Assembly (NCBI GenBank): GCA_050701795.1
Contig: JBOGDK010000177.1
Span: forward strand, 1-9,265
DNA: 9,265 bases
Direction of reading: 5' to 3'
DNA from: WHSM01 sp050701795
Lineage (GTDB): Bacteria; Actinomycetota; Actinomycetes; Mycobacteriales; Micromonosporaceae
Part shown: in pieces, positions 5,938-9,265 of the stretch
Numbering within the stretch: position 1 is the stretch's first letter
Layout of the letters: every line of letters begins with the position of its first letter
Made by a program: the position numbers and the translations under genes
Notes under the pieces: generated by a model
The model's database searches: none
Seen by the model: the letters and a program-made list of their open reading frames with translations, nothing else
Told to the model about the DNA's origin: nothing

Positions 5938-6042
5938 TGGAGTCAAGCAGCCACGATCCGCCAGGTCGGGGTGTCCCTGCGGACGCTCAGGCGGCTCGAC
6001 GATGGACAGCTCGTCGCGCAGGGCTTACCGGGCAGGTACGGG
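5938..6042 (+). pseudogene. Possible vestige of a MerR/excisionase-like helix-turn-helix
   Basis: Between mqnA and the M15 genes, the plus-strand frame beginning at 5938 reads AATIRQVGVSLRTLRRLDDG followed by QLVAQGLPGRY. This resembles the start of IS607-type resolvases and MerR-like proteins (GVS..TLRRW..EG.. ..P.GRY). There is a stop at 5935 just before it and no start codon or ribosome-binding site. The frame then runs into antisense mqnA sequence. It is at best a decayed remnant, and chance resemblance is a real alternative. Confidence 0.2.
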
Positions 6043-6891
6043 TCAGACCTCGGCGAACACCGGGCCGCCGGACGGCAACGGGGGCACCGCACCCACCTCC
6101 GCGGCACGCCGCGCGAACTCCCGTAGCCCCGACACCTGCCGGTCGCCGAGCGAGAAGTCCAACGCCCGGAAATAGTTGGCCAACGTGACCGCGTCCAGCG
6201 ACTCCCAACGCGCCGCCGATGCGGCCACGGTGTCCAGCTCCGAGACGCAGAATTCCCGCGACCTCAGGAACCCCTCGTGGACGTCCTTCACCAGGCCAGG
6301 CTGCGCCTCGGCGTAGTCACGGCGTACCGCCCAGACGGCGAACACCATGGGTAGCCCGGTCCAGTCCCGCCATGCCGTACCGAGGTCGACAAGGTGCAGA
6401 CCCCGCTCGGCGGCCTGCATCGTCGCCCGCAGCGCCACGTCCCCGATCAGTACGGCGGCATCCGCCTCCAACAACATCTCAGTGAGATCCGGCGGGCAGC
6501 GAAGGTACGTCGGGCGCACCGCGTACCAGTCAGCGAGCAGCATCTGGGCGAGCAGCACCCCGGTACGACTGGTCGAACCGAGGGCGACGGTACGGCCGTG
6601 CAGATCCCCGGGCGGCACCGTGGACACCAGATTCACCGACTGCACCGGACCGTCACTGCCCACCGCCAGGTCGGGCAGCAGCAGCAGCTCGTCCGCGTGG
6701 CGCAGATACTCCACCAGGCTGATCGGGCCGATGTCGAGCTCACCGGCGATCAGCAGGTCGTTGAGCCGGTCCGGGGTGTCCTTGGTGAGGTCGACGTCGA
6801 GCAGCGCTCCGGAACGCATCAACCCCCAGTAGAGCGGGAGGCAGTTGAGAAACTGGATGTGGCCCACCCGGGGCCGTCGGTCACCCTTCAC
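6043..6891 (-). CDS. mqnA: Chorismate dehydratase MqnA (futalosine pathway of menaquinone synthesis)
   Basis: MqnA dehydrates chorismate to 3-enolpyruvylbenzoate, the first step of the futalosine route to menaquinone (cytoplasmic). The 282-residue protein has the family's periplasmic-binding-protein-like fold pattern. It opens with PRVGHIQFLNCLPLYWGL (residues 7-24), then LTKDTPDRLNDLL and GELDIGPISLVEYL, VALGSTSRTGVLLAQMLL, CPPDLTEMLLEADAAVLIGD and WTGLPMVFAVWAVRRDYAE. These match Streptomyces MqnA at essentially full length as I remember it. The start is GTG at 6891 with a purine-rich GGGGGATGA about 6 bases upstream. The other mqn genes are not in the window. A TetR-family gene ends 94 bases upstream on the same strand. 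Confidence 0.96.
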   Translation of the reverse strand: MKGDRRPRVGHIQFLNCLPLYWGLMRSGALLDVDLTKDTPDRLNDLLIAGELDIGPISLVEYLRHADELLLLPDLAVGSDGPVQSVNLVSTVPPGDLHGRTVALGSTSRTGVLLAQMLLADWYAVRPTYLRCPPDLTEMLLEADAAVLIGDVALRATMQAAERGLHLVDLGTAWRDWTGLPMVFAVWAVRRDYAEAQPGLVKDVHEGFLRSREFCVSELDTVAASAARWESLDAVTLANYFRALDFSLGDRQVSGLREFARRAAEVGAVPPLPSGGPVFAEV

Positions 6892-6937
6892 CAGATCATC
6901 CCCCGCATCCCGTCGCCTGCTCGGTTTCGCGCACCAC

Positions 6938-6955
6938 CCGACGGTACACAGTCGG
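6938..6955. promoter_or_regulatory. Small inverted repeat upstream of mqnA
   Basis: CCGAC (6938-6942) and GTCGG (6951-6955) are inverted arms separated by 8 bases, in the 94-base gap between the TetR gene and mqnA and 46 bases before the mqnA start. It could be an operator half-site pair, a weak terminator for the TetR gene, or chance. Confidence 0.22.
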
Positions 6956-6985
6956 CTAGCAGGCCCTGACGCGGCGTCGACGTGT

Positions 6986-7714
6986 TCAGCTCCGGCTGCC
7001 GGAGAAGCCGTGGACCCACGGCGGCAACAGATCCGGTGCCGCGGTGGCCATCAAACGTACGAAGACCTCGCTCAACTCCTCGTCCTCCGCGGCGGTCGCG
7101 ACGAGTACGGCGCCGAGCTGGTTGACGAACAGCCGGCGTACCTGGTCCCGGGTCAACGTGCGGCGGTCCAGCCAGTCCAGGGTGATCACTTCCATCATCG
7201 CCACGTAGCCCCGCAGGGTCGCCCGGAGCGCCGTGGAGGGATGGCTGACACCGACGCTGTCGATGATCAGGTCGACGATGGACTGCCTGGTCTGCTCCAC
7301 GATCGAGGCCAGCTCGTCAGCCTCGCCGGCCTGGGCGACTCCCCGGAGCAGTGCGGTGAAATCCGCGCTGCGGTCCTCGGCGAAGTCCAGATAGATCCGG
7401 GCGGCGTACCGCAGCTGCTCGAACGGGTGCACGTCCGGCAGTCTCAGCCGGGACTGCAGGTCGTCGCACGCGGACCGTACCGCCGCGGTGTACAGCAGCT
7501 CCTTGGAACGGAAGTAGTGGTAGATCAACGCCCGTGAGGCACCGGCGGCCTCAGCGATCTCGTCGATGGAGAGCTGGTTGGCGGGTCTGGTGCTGAGCAG
7601 CTGCAGCGTCGCGGTGATGATCTCGTCGCGCCGCTGCATCACCGAAAGCCGCCGCCTGCCGCCGGTGCCGCCGGCCCCTCTCCGCCGCTTGGCCGGCACC
7701 TCCGGATGATCCAT
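6986..7714 (-). CDS. TetR-family transcriptional regulator
   Basis: A 242-residue DNA-binding repressor-type protein, ligand unknown. Residues 27-75 form the TetR_N helix-turn-helix: RRDEIITATLQLL, then LSIDEIAEAAGASRALIYHYFRSKELLY, with the usual GASRALIYHYF recognition helix. The remaining helical C-terminal part (about 80-235) is the dimerisation and ligand-binding domain and gives no clue to the effector. An Arg/Gly-rich tail of about 25 residues precedes the HTH. Such basic arms can add minor-groove contacts in TetR proteins. ATG 7714 lacks a clear Shine-Dalgarno sequence; a TAGGCT six bases upstream could be a -10 for a leaderless mRNA. Target genes are unknown; mqnA downstream and the divergent helD are neighbours only. 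Confidence 0.93.
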   Translation of the reverse strand: MDHPEVPAKRRRGAGGTGGRRRLSVMQRRDEIITATLQLLSTRPANQLSIDEIAEAAGASRALIYHYFRSKELLYTAAVRSACDDLQSRLRLPDVHPFEQLRYAARIYLDFAEDRSADFTALLRGVAQAGEADELASIVEQTRQSIVDLIIDSVGVSHPSTALRATLRGYVAMMEVITLDWLDRRTLTRDQVRRLFVNQLGAVLVATAAEDEELSEVFVRLMATAAPDLLPPWVHGFSGSRS

Positions 7715-7777
7715 GCAGGGAGCCTATCGGCCCAGACCCGACATCTCGCCCGACGCCTCGCGCCGCCCGGAAGTCAG

Positions 7778-7807
7778 GTGACGACCTGGCGGTACGCCCG
7801 GTAAGAT
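7778..7807 (+). promoter_or_regulatory. Probable promoter of the HelD-like gene
   Basis: GTGACG (7778-7783) and TAAGAT (7802-7807) are separated by 18 bases and fit the actinobacterial housekeeping -35/-10 pattern; TAAGAT has the preferred TA...T. Predicted start near 7814, about 206 bases upstream of the helD ATG. Confidence 0.55.
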
Positions 7808-8019
7808 CTTCCGCTCGTGCGCGAGAAGCGCACGCCCGTCAAGCCAGGCACAGCCGACACCGCTGGCGAACAGTCACGGAAAGCCGGGCGGCCCAGGGTG
7901 TGTCCCTGCCAATCCAGGCCGAACCACGCTGGCGATCTTCCATCCTGGTCGACCAGCTGACGGCCGGCAGAGCCACCCGTGGCAGTCCGATGTCGTCCAC
8001 AGCCGAGGAACTCGCCACG
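7808..8019 (+). other. Long 5' leader of the HelD-like gene, with a possible 47-codon leader ORF
   Basis: From the predicted transcription start to the helD ATG there are about 206 bases without a recognised gene. A perfect 7-base-pair hairpin opens it. A frame from GTG 7817 runs 47 codons to TGA at 7958-7960, beginning within the hairpin, but its third positions are less G/C-rich than the neighbouring genes, so its coding status is doubtful. The remainder shows no riboswitch I recognise. Together with 7715-7777 this is the longest gap without a gene in the window (305 bases). Confidence 0.35.
7816..7834 (+). promoter_or_regulatory. Hairpin at the start of the HelD-like gene leader
   Basis: CGTGCGC (7816-7822) and GCGCACG (7828-7834) are perfect inverted arms around the loop GAGAA. 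They lie directly after the predicted transcription start. The element could stabilise the mRNA, bind a regulator, or act in attenuation; sequence alone does not decide. Confidence 0.45.
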
Positions 8020-9265
8020 ATGAGCACCGAGCCTGACCCTGCCGGAAGCACCACCGTCACCGACCACGACCTCGCCACGGAACGCCGCCACCTCACCGCG
8101 TCCCGGGCGGCGTTGGCCAGGATGCGGGAACGTACCACCGCGCTGTTCGCCACCGGCGAGAACGTCGCGGGTGACGCCTACTCCAGTGAGACCCTGGGAC
8201 GTACCCTCGCCCGCCGGCTCACCGAGCTGGCCGACGACCCGGACACCCCATTGTTCTTCGGGCGGCTCGACCACACCGACGACTCCCCCGAACACGAGGC
8301 CGCGAGGTACCACATCGGGCGCCGGCACGTCGTCGACGACGCCGGGGAACCGATGGTGCTGGACTGGCGGGCGCCGGTGTCCGAGGCGTTCTACCAGGCC
8401 AGCGCGAAGCACCCGATGGGGGTCGCGCGGCGGCGCCGGTTCGGCTTCTCCAGCGGCGAGCTGACCAGCTTCGAAGACGAACACCTCACCGCCGGCGAGG
8501 AGCTGGGGACGGCGAGCCGGATCCTCACCGAGGAGATCGAACGCCCCCGGGTGGGCCCGATGCGCGACATCGTCGCCACCATCCAGCCGGAACAGGACGA
8601 GCTGGTCCGCGCCGCCCTGGAGGAGTCGATCTGCGTACAGGGGGCGCCCGGCACCGGGAAGACCGCCGTCGGGCTGCACCGGGCGGCGTACCTGCTGTAC
8701 ACGTACCCGGAACGGCTGAAGAAGGCCGGCGTCCTGGTGGTGGGCCCGAGCCGGGCGTTCCTGTCGTACATCTCGGCGGTGCTGCCGGCGCTCGGCGAGG
8801 TTGACATCGACCAGCTCACCGTCGACGACCTGGTCGGCCACGTACCGGTGCGCGCGGAGGATGCCCCCGAGGCCGCCGCGCTCAAGCACGACGCCCGGAC
8901 CGCCGAGGTGGTACGCCGTGCCCTGTACGCGCACCTCACCGACCCGACAGAGCCGCTGGTGGTGCCGGACGGCTCGGCACGGTGGCGGGTGCCGGCCGAA
9001 CCGCTCCGCCGGCTCGTCGCCGGGGTACGCGACGCCGTGGTGGCTGAAGGACTGCCGTACCGGACCGGCCGGGAACGCCTCGCCGCCCGACTCACCGCGC
9101 TGCTGCAGCGGACGGCGGAGGCCCGGGGCGAGTCACCAGGCGAGGCGTGGCAGCGCCGGATGGCGCGTAGCAAACCGGTGAAGGCGCTGCTGGACGCGGT
9201 GTGGCCCGCCGTGGAGCCGGCGCCGCTGATCGCCTCGCTGCTCTCCGACCCGGATCGGCTGGCGA
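8020..9265 (+). CDS. helD: HelD-family RNA polymerase-associated UvrD-like ATPase (partial, 3' end beyond window)
   Basis: HelD proteins are superfamily 1 ATPases that insert into RNA polymerase and release it from stalled or nucleic-acid-bound states. The 415 codons here cover the N-terminal half of a protein usually around 700 residues. Visible features are an N-terminal helical arm with RRHLTASRAALARMRERT (22-39), a YHIGRRHV..MVLDWRAPVSEAFYQA segment (97-127) typical of the actinobacterial group, a Q-motif-like IQPEQDELVR (188-197), Walker A GAPGTGKT (208-215), then GLHRAAYLLYTYPE and VLVVGPSRAFLSYISAVLPALGE. It looks closer to mycobacterial HelD than to the rifamycin-resistance HelR type (which I remember with GGPGTGKT and a longer N-terminus), but this is from memory. 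ATG 8020 is chosen for GAGGA at 8005-8009; an in-frame ATG at 7990 has no such site. Confidence 0.9.
   Translation, partial: MSTEPDPAGSTTVTDHDLATERRHLTASRAALARMRERTTALFATGENVAGDAYSSETLGRTLARRLTELADDPDTPLFFGRLDHTDDSPEHEAARYHIGRRHVVDDAGEPMVLDWRAPVSEAFYQASAKHPMGVARRRRFGFSSGELTSFEDEHLTAGEELGTASRILTEEIERPRVGPMRDIVATIQPEQDELVRAALEESICVQGAPGTGKTAVGLHRAAYLLYTYPERLKKAGVLVVGPSRAFLSYISAVLPALGEVDIDQLTVDDLVGHVPVRAEDAPEAAALKHDARTAEVVRRALYAHLTDPTEPLVVPDGSARWRVPAEPLRRLVAGVRDAVVAEGLPYRTGRERLAARLTALLQRTAEARGESPGEAWQRRMARSKPVKALLDAVWPAVEPAPLIASLLSDPDRLA

Noticed and set aside
4948..6042. A riboswitch, such as the cyclic-di-AMP type found before some actinobacterial wall hydrolase genes
   Set aside because: The leaders are too short (about 90 bases or less to the likely transcript start) and I could not see the conserved core; only small hairpins are present.
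6986..7714. The TetR gene as the PaaR regulator of the phenylacetate operon
   Set aside because: It lies about 5 kb away on the far side of unrelated genes, and nothing in its sequence ties it to phenylacetyl-CoA; the assignment would be a guess.
7715..8019. A tRNA or small structured RNA in the gap before the HelD-like gene
   Set aside because: No cloverleaf, T-loop GTTCRA sequence or other recognisable RNA signature was found; only the 7-base-pair hairpin stands out.
7774..8934. A 386-codon open frame on the minus strand
   Set aside because: It is antisense to the HelD-like gene and its leader. The sense frame has clear ATPase motifs; this one has only low-complexity Gly/Arg/Val sequence.

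Overview
The window looks like chromosomal DNA from a high-GC actinomycete, most likely Micromonosporaceae (Micromonospora or a relative). Three things suggest this: strong G/C preference at third codon positions with frequent GTAC-containing codons, an actinobacterial HelD-type ATPase, and a futalosine-pathway menaquinone gene whose closest remembered relatives are in Streptomyces and related genera. The taxonomic call is inference. No tRNA, rRNA, CRISPR array or intact insertion sequence was seen.

Layout. (1) 1-1909, minus strand: the start of a phenylacetate-degradation operon, paaA-paaB-paaC, with translationally coupled 4-base overlaps. paaC runs off the left edge. (2) 2050-3012, plus strand: a lipoprotein of the class A beta-lactamase-like serine hydrolase fold, divergent from paaA. 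(3) 3051-3092: a long hairpin serving as a probable two-way terminator. (4) 3146-5784, minus strand: three separate genes for secreted peptidoglycan peptidases with PG-binding domains. One is an M74 (MepA-like) endopeptidase with two binding domains. The other two are tandem paralogous M15 zinc DD-peptidases. Hairpins separate them, so each may be its own transcription unit. (5) 6043-7714, minus strand: mqnA (chorismate dehydratase) preceded by a TetR-family regulator. (6) 8020 to the right edge, plus strand: the N-terminal 415 codons of a HelD-type RNA polymerase-associated ATPase, with a recognisable promoter about 210 bases upstream and a hairpin at the start of its leader.

How the genes relate. 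PaaA and PaaC form the catalytic core of the phenylacetyl-CoA epoxidase, and PaaB is a small subunit needed for electron transfer or assembly. The block from 2050 to 5784 holds four exported proteins whose folds act on, or derive from enzymes acting on, peptidoglycan, so it reads as a small cell-wall-remodelling neighbourhood. mqnA and helD are housekeeping-type genes with no obvious tie to the rest.

I did not find a clearly new multi-gene system. The most unusual signal is a small hairpin just before the start codon of both M15 paralogs. It places the GGAGG ribosome-binding sequence exactly in its 5-base loop, and its stem differs between the copies by one extra, correctly matched base pair.
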